Shown here: positions 40,945 through 53,600 of the stretch, piece after piece
Layout: the number at the start of each line of letters is the position of its first letter
How positions within the stretch are numbered: position 1 is the first letter of the stretch
NCBI RefSeq assembly: GCF_036898095.1
Contig: NC_090725.1
Span: 204,181,263 to 204,245,262, forward strand
From: Palaemon carinicauda
Lineage: Eukaryota > Arthropoda > Malacostraca > Decapoda > Palaemonidae
Direction: 5' to 3'
DNA: 64,000 bases
Position numbers and translations under genes: made by a program
The notes under the pieces: generated by a model
The model's database searches: none
Told to the model about the DNA's origin: nothing
The model's input: only the letters and a program-made list of their open reading frames with translations

Positions 40945-41344
40945 ATATTACAGTAATATACATTACAGTATCAACAAGTATTAGGTTACAGTACAGTATT
41001 ACTAGATAGGAATAACTTTTGCTATACAGAACAGTAAGGGGTGATGACGACGCGGTAAACCTTTACCTAAGCACAATAATGTACTGTAACCTTACCCCGT
41101 CCAGTACATAGTGTACATGTGTGCAAATGTTCTGTACACTGTACATATGATTATAAACTATTATAGAAACCAAATTAAAACTATTAGGCAGTATTTACTG
41201 TGTTAATCATCAGCTCGGGCACCCGCTGGTGGCAAGAGGCAGTGACTTTTTAGGATAGGAGCCAGCCCACCTTAGTGTAACATTTATTTGCGAAGCTTCG
41301 CTTGTCCCGGGTGTCTGTGTAACCTATCGCGAAAATCGAGGTCT

Positions 41345-42116
41345 AGCTGTAGAGAAAATGGATGGATTGTTATTTAGAATTTTACCATAAAATTTTTTCC
41401 TTTTATTATTGCTCATGATGGAACATAAACCAATTATATGAGCAATAATAATGAATAAATATTAATGTTCTTTACCCATATTCACATTAAGCAACAAACT
41501 TAAAAAAATATGTTAAAACTTAGGAAAATACTGTACTTTATTTACAGTTACTTAAAAATATTCAAAATTTGACAGTAATTCTGTAATGCAAAGTGATTAA
41601 GAACACAAAATACAAAAATTAGTTTTATTGGATTGAAATTACTACAAAATTTTCATTTGCAATTTATGCAAAAGACAAAGATTTTGAAATAAATAGTTAC
41701 ATAATATCCATTGTAAATTGGTGATAGGACAGAAAATGTGTACAGGTATTCAATGAATCTATGCTTGCTATGTTAGACAGTTGAACCTTATGAGCTAAAA
41801 CATATTAAACCATCCAATGCCTCTGACAATAGTCTTTTTTATAAAACATGCCCTATTTCATAATGAATATAAAAGGTCAAAACAATGAAGAAATTTGAAA
41901 TCTCTTACTAAAGAAACTTACTAAAAATTTCTTACTATAAAGACAATCATATTATTTTCTACTCTCAGCAACAGACCTTACAAGAATAATGAAAAATTAG
42001 GCCACATTTGCAAGATCGATACCCGAATACAACCAAGAAAACTTCTATAGTTTTCACACTCTTTAGAAAAGTTACACCCCTACATAGCCTACGAGTAACT
42101 GGAACACAATCAAATC
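41345..42116 (-). other. 3' UTR and downstream flank of Ctr9
   Basis: AT-rich, no coding frame. On the minus strand the first good AATAAA after the stop is at 41629-41624; others are near 41540 and 41400. The true cleavage site cannot be told from sequence alone. Confidence 0.5.
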
Positions 42117-42810
42117 TTAATCGCTATCATTCCCAGATTTTGAAGGTGCAGGTGACCTGGATCCAGATCTAGAGCGAGGAGAACCAGATCCTGACCTAGC
42201 TGGGGAACGTGACCCTGATCTTGACCTAGAACGTGAACTAGATCTTGATCTTGATCCTGATTTTGATCCGACTGGTGATCTACTACCTGATCTTGACCTT
42301 GACTTTGACCTAGACCTTGACTTTGACCTAGACCTTGACTTTGACCTAGACCTTGACTTTGACCTTGACTTTGACCTTGATCTTGACCTTGATCCTGTTC
42401 CACTTCTTCTTGAGCCACTACGACTACGTCTCGAACTACCACGACTTTGCCTAGAACCACTACGGCTTCGGGACCTTGATCTTGAGCCAGAACGGGACCG
42501 AGAGCGTGAGCCAGACTTTGAGCGTGATCGGGACCTAGATCTTGATGACCCAGAATCTGACATAACTCTTCTTCTCTTGTTTGTACCTCCTCCTTCACTA
42601 TCTGATCCACTAGCAATTTTGAGCCTTGCATCATCTGAATCATCAGACGAGTCTGATATGGTAGCCTTGGAGACTATGCGTCCTTTTTGTTTGGCGGTTA
42701 AGCCATCGTCGCTTGTCTTCTTTCTTCCCTTCTTTTTCTGCCTGCCACCACTGGGACCATCTTCGTCGTCACTTCCTGCATCTCTCCTCTTTCGCCCTTT
42801 CTTTCTCTCT
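42117..42810 (-). CDS. Ctr9: Ctr9 last coding exon (SR-rich tail)
   Basis: Acceptor TTCTTTAACAG at 42811; begins with one base completing a Gly codon. It encodes [18 protein letters not shown], a [13 protein letters not shown] acidic patch, [13 protein letters not shown], then about 140 residues of [12 protein letters not shown] dipeptides, ending SGNDSD. Inside is an 18-bp tandem unit (about 42290-42380) coding SKSRSR. A donor-like GGTAAGT lies only about 20 bases upstream of the acceptor. Confidence 0.92.
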
Positions 42811-43955
42811 CTGTTAAAGAACTTACCATTAGCATCAATAGGTATCTAAATGCAATAAGTAGATATCAGTATAGAAAATTATTACAGTATCAATAATTAG
42901 TTAAATATTCAAGAGTCTGCATAAAAAAGCTCATATAGGTTTCCAAAGGCTTATTTCTGAAATTATAAATTAAGGAGGCTGGACAAAGAAATATAGCATA
43001 GGCAACATTAAATAAATAATAAATGGTTACAATACTATAAAGACTGTTGGGATTAATTTGCTCCTGCTTACACAAAGAGTGACTTTTAAAGTATAATAAA
43101 ATATCAGGACTGACAGGTCCAACCAGTATGTGTTGTTTACAAGTACATTAGCATAGAAACCTTTTTGCCGTTACATGAATCCTGACGTCTATAAATGATG
43201 TAGACATAAATCAAAAGTAGAACTTACCCAGGCTCCTTCTTCTTGCGTCCTCGTGACTTCTTGGATTTAGGTGCACCTCCTTCATCTCCACTACCAGGAC
43301 CAGACCCATCTGAGAGAATATCATAATCTCTTTTGCGACCACGTCCCCCTTTCTTAGGACCTTCAGAAACTTCTTGGATAATTACTGCATTTTTCATCTT
43401 TTCCTTGTATACCTCACGTGCTTTTATCTAAAATAAAAAAGAAAATAATCCACTCAAGAGCATTAAAAAAATAAGTAAACATTAGCAACAAAAAGAACAA
43501 AGACTTATGTAAATATTTATATCTTTTAACTATTACAAATAAATCTAAGAAAAGCTACATTATAGACATTATTAGAAGGTACAGATTTTCATAAATAATT
43601 GGGAGTAATTATAAATTAATGTATCTTTAAAGAAATTTTAATTTCAGATCACCATCATCATCATCTCAATTTTAGATCACATCTGTATACTGTAATTAAT
43701 AATTCAGTCGAGTATTTACATCCCTTTGATATTGAGTGCAGAGTGAAATTTTCTGCAGGAAATGAAACTTCATAAGAACAAGATAATAACATCTTTAGAA
43801 ATAGATTAACTATGCATAAGCCTTATCATATTCTAAAAGTGTTTACAAGAAAAAAAGGCTCACACAAATATAATGGATTTGTCTCGACTACAGTGAACCC
43901 TCGCTACTTCGCGGTTCGACCATCGCGGATTTTTTCCATAACCCATATATATATA

Positions 43956-44008
<53 letters not shown>

Positions 44009-44078
44009 TATATTTATGTATATATGTAGGTATGTATATGTGTATACATATAAATATATATATATATATACACACACC

Positions 44079-44149
<71 letters not shown>

Positions 44150-44613
44150 AAAGTAGGAAGATGTGATGTAGTTCTAAGGGAAAAGTATGGGAAATATGTC
44201 TGGGTAATAAGCAAAGCTCTACCTCCAGTTTGTTTCTTCATTATGATCAGAGATAAACGTAAACAAAACATTGGTTGCCATTTTTTATCTTGCTTTTTAG
44301 CGTGTTTAGGAAACGCATGATGTAAAATCGCCTTTAATATTTGTGCCTGTTTTAGTTTAGGGTACTGTAGTACATGCATTAAGTGTTCTGTACATTAAAG
44401 GGTAGTTTGTTAACAGTACTACGTACAAGGGAAGGTTTTAAAAGTCTGAATACAGTGAACCCTCGCTACTTCGCGGTTCGACCATCGCGGATTCACCACT
44501 TCGCGGATTTTTTCCATAACCCATATATATACAGTAACATATATACATATATATGTATGCATGTATTTATGTATATATGTATGTATGTATATATGTAGGT
44601 ATGTATATGTGTA

Positions 44614-44665
<52 letters not shown>

Positions 44666-47600
44666 AAAGTAGGAAGATGTGATGTAGTTCTAAGGGAATA
44701 GTATGGGAAATATGTCTGGGTAATAAGCAAAGCTCTACCTCCAGTTTGTTTCTTCATTATGATCAGAGATAAATGTAAACAAAACATTGGTTGCCATTTT
44801 TTAACGTGCTTTTTAGCGTGTTTAGGAAATGCATGATATAAAATTGCCTTTAATATTTGTGCCTGTTTTAGTTTAGGGTACTGTAGTACATGCATTAAGT
44901 GTTCTGTACATCAAAGGGTAGTTTGTTAACAGTACTACGTACAAGGGAAGGTTTTAAAAGTCTGAATATACATGTTGAATAAATAGGTAAATATGGTGTC
45001 ACTACTTCGCGGATTTTCACCTATCGCGGCCGCATCTGGAACCTATCTACCGCGATAAACGAGGGTTCACTGTATACATGTTGAATAAATAGGTAAATAT
45101 GGTGTCACTACTTCGCGGATTTTCACCTATCGCGGCCGGGTCTGGAACCTATCTACCGCGATAAACGAGGGTTCACTGTATATGATATTTGTGTCTAAGC
45201 TTTGTTACTAAACACATTGCCCTGAAGCTGGTTCTTAATCAGAATTTTTACAGCTGATGGAAAAGCCAATTGTTAGCACGACTGGAGTAGTGATAAAGAT
45301 CTACAAATTCAGTTGAAAATTATGCAAGTTATCTGTGAAGTCTTATTTAGTTCCTGTGCACTGATGCTGTTATAAGTAAATGTTTTGTTTAAATCTTTTC
45401 AAATGCAGTGGCTAGTCAAAAACAAAGAAATACTGTACTCATCAATGAGATATATAAAAGCTAAGAAATAAAAAACATAAGATGAACTGGAGAGAAAATT
45501 ACTCATGGCAAATAAAAATTTTCCAATAGTAGAGAGACCAATGGCTTAATTTCTAGGGCTTGTAATAATCTATAAAGCTGATAAAGATGAAATTCAGGAG
45601 ATTGTGGTAAGGAAAATTTGGGAGACTGTATATATGCGATTGAAAAAATTTCAAGAGTAAAAGACAGTTGATAATTCGAGATGGATACAGAATCCAGAGA
45701 CTAAACTGAGATCTTGGGAATAGAGATGGTTTGGATATGTGACGAGTTAGGATGAGGAACAGTTGTACAAAAAAAAGAAAAAAATACAGCAAAAAAAGAA
45801 AAAAAAAGACCTGCATAAAGGCCAAGGAAATCACAGTATAAGCAGAAAGATGAAGACCTTCACTTGATGTGAATCCAGACATAATGAATATTAGAAAAAA
45901 AACACTTTTCAAGTTTAACAGATAAACTGGTGCAAAACCAGCGCTCTTTGCATTTGTTTAAGTGGAAATCTACTGTGGTCGAGTTAAAGATCTTCTTATG
46001 GCTCTGTGCAGGGTAGTTAGTTGCGATGACTACCAAGGGACTGGTTGCCGTTTAGATAAACCTGAGGTTATGGGAATTGAGTTAACTCCTGCTATATGTA
46101 GAATTTTATTCAGGAGTCTATGACATCATCTACACTTTCAAACGGTTTTGCATTCCCTTTAATTTCACTTAGCTCCCAAAATCTATTCCAATCTGCCTTG
46201 TCAAGGTTCCATCATGGCAATCTCTGTAAGGGTTGATTATTGTTTTTATTTATAATATGCCAATCATCTAACGTTCTCCATTCATAATCAAAAAGGCAGT
46301 TGGAGCTTGCAACTGAAAGGTCAATGCATGACAGGGTACCTGTCTGAATATGAAAGTGTGTGGGCTCTCCTATATTACGGAGTCTGACATCCTCATTTTC
46401 CACAATTGATGATATAATATTGCCCCTCGTGTTTGCTAAAACATTGCCCCATACTTCAAGGATGCCTACATATATAAATAAATAAATATATAAATATATA
46501 CATAAACGTATATGAATATATATAGATATATAAATATATATATATATAAATATATACTGTATATAAAATATATATAAATATAAATATATACTGTATATAA
46601 TATATATACATATATTTATTTATTGGGTGAGAGAGCGTGAACAAAACGATGTATCCCACTCTGAATATGGAGACCGACCAAGGTTCCGCCCTGTGGAGTA
46701 TCCACCGCTGCCATTGAAATAACCGGGCGACCTAGATCTTACGCAGACTTCCATCAGGCGGAGGAGCTTGCCCACTGCGCAAGACTCCCGCACAAGAACT
46801 CGGGTCTGTGATCACAACCAAGTGGAATGGACCAGAGTACTCTATGACCTGCCTCCCGCACAAGCTTAGTGGGTAGCGTTATGCACTCCTACAGGAGGAG
46901 TTATTTGCTCGTAATAAAAGGCAATTAAGGCTACAGGAGACCGATTGTACCAGCAACCTAAAAGTGAAGAAATAATTTTCCTCTCCGACTTATTAGAACT
47001 GGGATGGGCTCTGGGCTTTCTGGTCAGCCAACTACCCAGTAGGATAGCCAACACTACAAGGGATGTGACTGTTGCTCCCACCCCCGAAGGGTTGGCAACT
47101 TCAACTGAGAGGAACAAGGAACCTTAAATCTCAGGCAAAATGTCAATTCTCATTGGTTACTCCTGAGGGCCTGTTAGATTGCCTAGCAGGTAAACATCTG
47201 AAGTCGATTGATGTCGAGAAGTGCAACCAGTTCCAAGCAACTACTCTGTGGGGGGGAATCCTGTCCTCCAACTGCCTCCAATCCAATGGGAGTTGGCCGT
47301 GTATGTATGCTTACAGATCGGTAATAACAGAGTAACCAGTACTCCCTAGAGGGAGATGGTATTACAGGAATCTCCTTGCGGATCGCTGTCGAGCAAGAGA
47401 TTGGTTGCTAATGACCAATCACACATAACTACTTCCGAAAGGCAAGATCGAGACGTATCTGCAATCCAATGTTAGACAGGTAATGTATGCATAAAGACAA
47501 GAATAAAAGACGGGTGCAGCCCGAATGATTTGCTGCGTCCAGAAATCAATTGGAGAACATTGATCAACATTTGCAATTGAGACCTCCTTCTTCCTATGAC

Positions 47601-50600
47601 CTAGATCCCCTAGAAACAATGAAAACGCTCGTGTTTCTTCGCTTTGGATCACCTAAACTGGCATAAGTTCTGAATCCTTCCTCCCAGGAATAGATTCGCT
47701 TATGCAAAGGTTTGCAGTCTAGTATTTTATATACTAAAGATGGCCGATCCGAAAGTTAGGAAGAAAGTGCCTGAAATGAAGGAAGAGTTTACCTGTCTAG
47801 TTACGGGAAGGTAGGAGGCTAATGCATAACCTGACTTACCATAAGGAATATAAACATGAAATCTAATGATTTCTTAGAATGGAGTTTTAATTGTATGATG
47901 GTACATAGTCCTTTTCGGCAGAAAAAGATCGCTTGCCTGCATGCAGTTGCGGAAGCGTAACTTCCTTGTCTAAGAGACAGCTTGCAGGATTGATATATGT
48001 GCAACGAACTGTAACATTATTGCCAAAGGAAATTGGTTGTCGACTAGCCGTAGCAGTGTTAACATGTACATGGGCGAGTTTGTGTCCACGAAAAGTACAT
48101 GCAGACAGCGCAGCGATCAAACCTTGTCCCACCCACAAGCCTTGCATTCCCTTAAGCGAATACTTGTTTGCTACCGTTCGTAAATGTAAGGAAAAGCTGA
48201 CACAATCCCATTGAGACTAGAGGCTTGCAAAAAATAACCTTGCAAAGGTATGTCTCAATAGCCCATTGTGAGCCCTCCAAAAAGCTGTCCATTCTGTAGG
48301 GAAAACAAGCCCAAGTGAGTAACCCCAAAAGATTACGTTTCATAAAAATAGGTGTCTAACTATATTTGTGTGCCTCGGGGGCACAATGATGGCATGCGGC
48401 AGCAGCAAGCTATCGTCAGTAAACTGTATTTGCAGCAATAACCCTGAGGATTTGTCTTGGCTAGCGTGCATGCACAACCGAAGGAGTTTGTTTCAACCTT
48501 TTATGGGGTATTAGCAAACACCTGCAATTGTGTAAACCTCCTCAGGGAAGGGAATTTCTCATGAAGAAGCATAGCCTCAAATGTAACGGTTTGTTGGCCC
48601 AGAATGCAATGAACACTAGGCAGGTTTGTCTAGGCTTGCCAGTGAACGCCAGCAAGCAGCCGAGAACTCTAGCAAGTATTAGTCAATGTTAGAGGGGAGA
48701 AATTTGACTCTTACCTGTAAGAATGGGTACAGTTGATGTAAGTGTACGCTACTAAAGTTGGCACGTAGCCTATGTCATCCCTTCGGAAGGGAAAGAAAAA
48801 GGCTATGCTTGACTTCAGTTATAACCATTTCTCTCTTATAAGAGGTTGAAACCATGAGGCCGCAGGTCCTGAAGGGCCTGGCCTCACAAAGCTATAAGAT
48901 CATTGTTGTGCCAAAGGGCACAAAGTCTGCAATAACCCCAAAGAGTTAAATCTTATGAGACTCGTTTTGTACCCTGAGGGTACGGGAGGAGATGAGCAGG
49001 AACTGGAAGCAGTCACCTAACTCCTTCATCGCCAAGCTCTGAAGAGCAATTCCTACCGGAGGAATCCCCTGAAGGGGAAACCACTCAGGCGAAGGCAGTC
49101 TTTCCTACAGGTGGGATAGGCAACCAACTCTTGTTGCCGCTGTCGGCAATTCTACCCGCAAGCGTGAAGACTGTGGGACAGTGGTTGGTGGAGTGTAACT
49201 CTTTCTTGGAAGGGAAAGTTATCCAACACCTGGAGTAGGACCTCCGGGCCGTGCCATCTGCTTCCCATCAAAAAGCTTTGTTCATGTTGAAGGTCACCAT
49301 GAGTGTTACCTGTGAAACGTAGCTGAAGCCAGTTTCTAGGTTCATCCTGAAGGGATCCCTCAACTGGAAACCCAGAAGAGAACCAGCCTACCACTGCTCT
49401 CATTTCTACACCAAAGCTGCTGTAACAAAGGTGAGCAGAAGCAGAGTGCTGCAAAAAACTGTAACACCCTCGGAACCATTCCTTAGCGGGGAAACCCGAA
49501 AGCCCCGAGGAAGGTAGGAGTTACAGAAGAGACTCCCCTCGGAGGTGGGCACCGTTGCTTCGCTATGGGAAGCAACGGAGTTCACACAAAATGGAAGTCC
49601 AGGGTCACCATCTGAAAGAAGAAAAGAATTTCTAAACTTTTAGGCCAGTTGTTTTTAATTGTAACCGGTTAAAAGGTTTTGACGGCAGAGTAAGATGTCT
49701 TCACTCTACCAAGTCGAAATAAAATGTGGTGGTTTTTTACTAATGCTGGTGTGAGCAGGATACTGGTCTACCATCGCTAACCCTCTCCACTAACTGGCGG
49801 AGGATAGTTACACCTCACTAAAGGTTTAACGGCTAGTTTCAGCTATTGCTGAAATAATACACCTATGTAAAGAGCTCCAGGTTTTTATACAATTCTAAAC
49901 AGGAAAAACTAATTCTAGCAAAGACAAAGGCAGTATCATCCTCTCAAATACAATAGAAAGTGTACTATGAGAAATTTATGAGCTTCAACCAGAAGAGGGA
50001 GATGAAAATAACGCCTAAAGACTGGGAGGAGTGTCTAATGGCATTTATACTTAACCAGAAAAGTGATGTCATGGAAACAGCAGTATGGATTCATGAGGGG
50101 GAGAGGGGACTGTGGATGCCATCTTTATAGTAAGGCAGCTACCAGAAAAGAGGCTAGAGGGAAACCAGAAGCTCTTTTGTGCTTTTTTAGATCTAGAGAA
50201 AGCTTAAGATAGAATACCAAGAGAAACAATGTTTTAGTATTTGAGGAAGAGGAACATCCCAGATCTTAGAGAAGTTGGTTAGAATGGTTGAGATGTTGCA
50301 TGCAAGAAGAAGGACAAAAGTAATAACAGCAGATGGGGAAACAGGAACCTTTGAAGTTAGTGTTACATTAAACCAGAGGTCAACATTAAGCACATTTTTA
50401 TTTGTGGTGGTCTTGGGTGTATTAAGTGAAGAGATCAGAAATTAAGAGTTGTGGGAATTGCGTTATGCAGATGATTTGGTTATTACTACTGGCAATGACG
50501 AAGACTTAAAGAGAAGGGTTGTAGAGTGGCAAGAGACTTGAGAGGGGTGGCTTGAGATTAAATGGGGATAAGACAGAAGCTAATGGGAGCAGTAAAGAAC

Positions 50601-53600
50601 GTAGGTACAGGATAGCTATGCATGAAAGTAAAGGCTCAGTTATAAAACATATGGAATAATTTAGATACTTGGAATCTACTGAAGTCAGGAGGGAGGATGT
50701 GAGGCTGAAGTTGAAATAGGATAAAATCAGCCTGGGGGAAGTGGAGGAAGATAGCAGGAGTGGTATGTGATAAGAAAATGCCAATCAAGTTAAAAGTCAA
50801 GATCTATAGCACAGTAATAAGACCAGAGTTGATGTATGGATTGGAAATGTGCGTTCTAAGACAAAAAGGGGAACCAAAGCTTGAGAGAACAGAGATGAGA
50901 ATGCGGAGGTGGATTATGAGAATATCACTGCTTGTCTTGAAAGATTGGAAAACAATGAAATAATAAGAATGAAAAGCATAGTAAAGATTACAGGGGTGAT
51001 AAGAGTCTCACAAATGAGATGGTGTGGGCACATGTTGAAGATGGATGGTGGGGAATGAGTGAGGGGGGCTTGGGAGGAACCTGTTGGGGAGAGAAGATCA
51101 CAAGGGCCTTTGCAGTTGCCAAATCGAAGAACAAAGTGGGCACTGTATGGCTTCTATATAAAAAATGTATTAGATTTTCCCTTCTAGGTTGATTTTGATA
51201 AAATTAGTACCTACAGTAATATGAGATTGTTTTGTTTTCTTTCTATAAACCTCCCCTGATGTTCCTACTGCTTCTTCTCCAGAAGCTTGGTTTAATAACA
51301 TTTACTGCTAAAATAAAAAAAAATCCCATTTTCTTTCCTTCAATAGATACAAGCCTCTAGTAAGATCATGGATAATGAGACACTCCAGTGGTCAATGGAT
51401 GGCAAGAAGTAAGTGCCAGGACCTTTATTATTTCAGTTTCTTTGTCGTCATCAGTAAAAGTGAACGTACCCCTCTTCCGTATTGTGATGTTTTATTGCAT
51501 TCAAGTTAGTGTTTCTCTAGATTTGTTAGTAATTACAGCACAGGGATAGTACTATGAGGAGTGTGATTGCCTCACACAGAAGGTATGTTTCAAGCTCGAA
51601 TGCTTATGAAACTTATTCTTAGTTCCGAAGAAACCTAGAGAAGGCTAGGCTAGTTATTTACAGTAGGAATGACGATAAATATGAAAGCCAGCATAATTCT
51701 CTAATAGACACTTAACCATCCAAATTTTGATAGTAATGGGCTTCAAAGCTCTCAACTTATTTAGCTTCCACTGTTACCTCTGAAAAGCTTGCTAGTTTTC
51801 ACTTTTAAAGAGGTAATTCTGATCTAACTGGACAGTTGCTAACTCTAACATGATTTACAGTAATAGCATTCCAGTTGGTAAGGGTTCTGAATATTCACTG
51901 TGTATTACAGAGTCCAGACTCTCTCTCGCAAAGTTTTGACTTATTTGATTATTAAAGATCCCTCTGCTGTTAAACTTGAGCTTTCCTGCATTCCTAGTAG
52001 CTATTTTAGACAACTACATTGCAAGGTAGAAGATAAGACTTGGTAGTCTGGATCCTTACATCCCTCCACTTGCTAAATTAACCGTTGTTTTTCATTTGTG
52101 TATGATGTTTTATATCGTACGATTCTCTTAGCTCTTTGATGTTGTTTGTTATATTTCAGCTAAAGCTGATCCATTTCATCACATTTCAGATGGTAGTTAA
52201 CTTTGCTCACTTGCTAGTTCAGCCACTTGCTCATCATGGGTTAATGTTAGCTGAGTAATGATAAATACTAATAACTTTTTACTGAAATGAGTCTTACTAG
52301 AAAGAAAATGTAAAGGAATACAGTAGTAAGATTGATTTCTATTCAGTGAAATAAATATAATTTCTTTAATATCATATGAGGTGAAAAAACATTTAACATA
52401 CTGTAAAAGGAAGAAATGTATATACCTAAAATACACCAAACTAAAATTTTGTTCATTTATTGAAAGAAAGAAATCCCTGGAGATATTTTAAATTTATAAA
52501 TGTGTGTTAAATTGTTATTACTTTTTATGAAACAAATGGCAAAACTGATCCTACCATATAGAAAGAAACAAAACTACTTCAACATAAACAGTATAATTTA
52601 CCTTTTCTTCCAATCTTTGACGTCTTGATTCCTCAAGCTTCAGCCTTTCTTCCATAACCTTCTGTTTGAGGGCATTTCTTTCCTCTTCCTGTTTACGACG
52701 TAAAGCCTTCTCTTCATCGTCTTGTCTACGGGCACGTGCAACATGGTACTGAGCTTGAGAAAGAAGATCACGGCACTGACTGGCTTCAGCAGCAGCTGCA
52801 CCAAGATCATACTTTAGTCGATCACCATTTACACTTAGATGTTGGAAGTACCTGGAATTACCCATGAATTAAGTTGTCTGGCTGGACTAAAACATAAACA
52901 CCTAATGCAGTGCCACAAAATACAGCATATAAATTTTAAAAGTAATTTGTATTTTTCCTAGCTATACAAACCTAAGTCCTTTAGTAACGAGGATTCTGGC
53001 GACAGCTGGTAACGGTCAATGAAGACTTATCAAAGTTTTGGAAACCAACCCCCAATATCACTGGTGGTTGGGATCTGACAGGGCTCTGAGCCAACATTCA
53101 TATTCTGCCTAGGACTTGCAAGCGAATACTTATCTTAATGTTCTTAAAGTGATGTTCACACAAGACTGGGATACCCAATGCGGGCATCCTTTGACGACAG
53201 AAAATTTGTTGTAATGTAGGTTTGTTAGAAAGTACTGGACTGACAATTCCTTTCTGGGATACAACGACTTTCAGCTACTGGGGCGCTGCGGTTGGTTTCA
53301 ATGAGCCTGAACTTACTTTAACAGGAAATTCCTTGGAGACCACATGGCACTTTGAAATAACTCATATTAATAATATCAACAAATTAACAATGGTCACTTT
53401 ACCTTGAAGTTGGCATCTCTCCTGCTTACTGGACATGAAAGAAGGTGGAGTTTGAGATGAGGATTTAGCTGTTGGAGGCAGATGACATTGTTGATAGGGA
53501 AGATGAAACTATAAAAGTAGTTGCTACATGGGTTTTTTGTCAAATCTGACTTCGATGGCTGTGTTTCTTCAGCGTAAAGATCAGGTGATGACTCGGTAGC

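Larger units (their letters stand above)
35541..41344. mobile_element. Possible Tigger-related non-autonomous repeat, host of a hAT insertion
   Basis: Short matching ends TTAGACCTCG (35541) and CGAGGTCTA (41336-41344), with pogo-like GATAGG/CGCG words inside. The part at 40390-40460 (CATCGCCGATCATAACGAAC, then ACACATCTGTGTATAGGT) resembles 11815-11882 of the Tigger element. An internal stretch of about 130 bp is repeated (near 35855-36000 and 36585-36720). No coding frame apart from the hAT element inserted at 37476. Boundaries and unity of the element are uncertain. Confidence 0.35.
43428..52601 (-). other. 9.2-kb Ctr9 intron
   Basis: Holds the nested MITE (43891-45178), AT-rich sequence, the stem-loop-rich block (46620-49620), an RTE-like remnant (49970-51140) and a possible plus-strand exon (51347-51408). 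Confidence 0.88.

Noticed and set aside
43891..45178. Tandem duplication of MITE ends
   Set aside because: The TA-bounded inner copy and the clean continuation of the outer sequence on both sides fit nested insertion better than tandem duplication.
48152..48343. Small frames in the stem-loop block (60-100 codons)
   Set aside because: No codon bias, no family motif, and overlapping frames on both strands of similar length.
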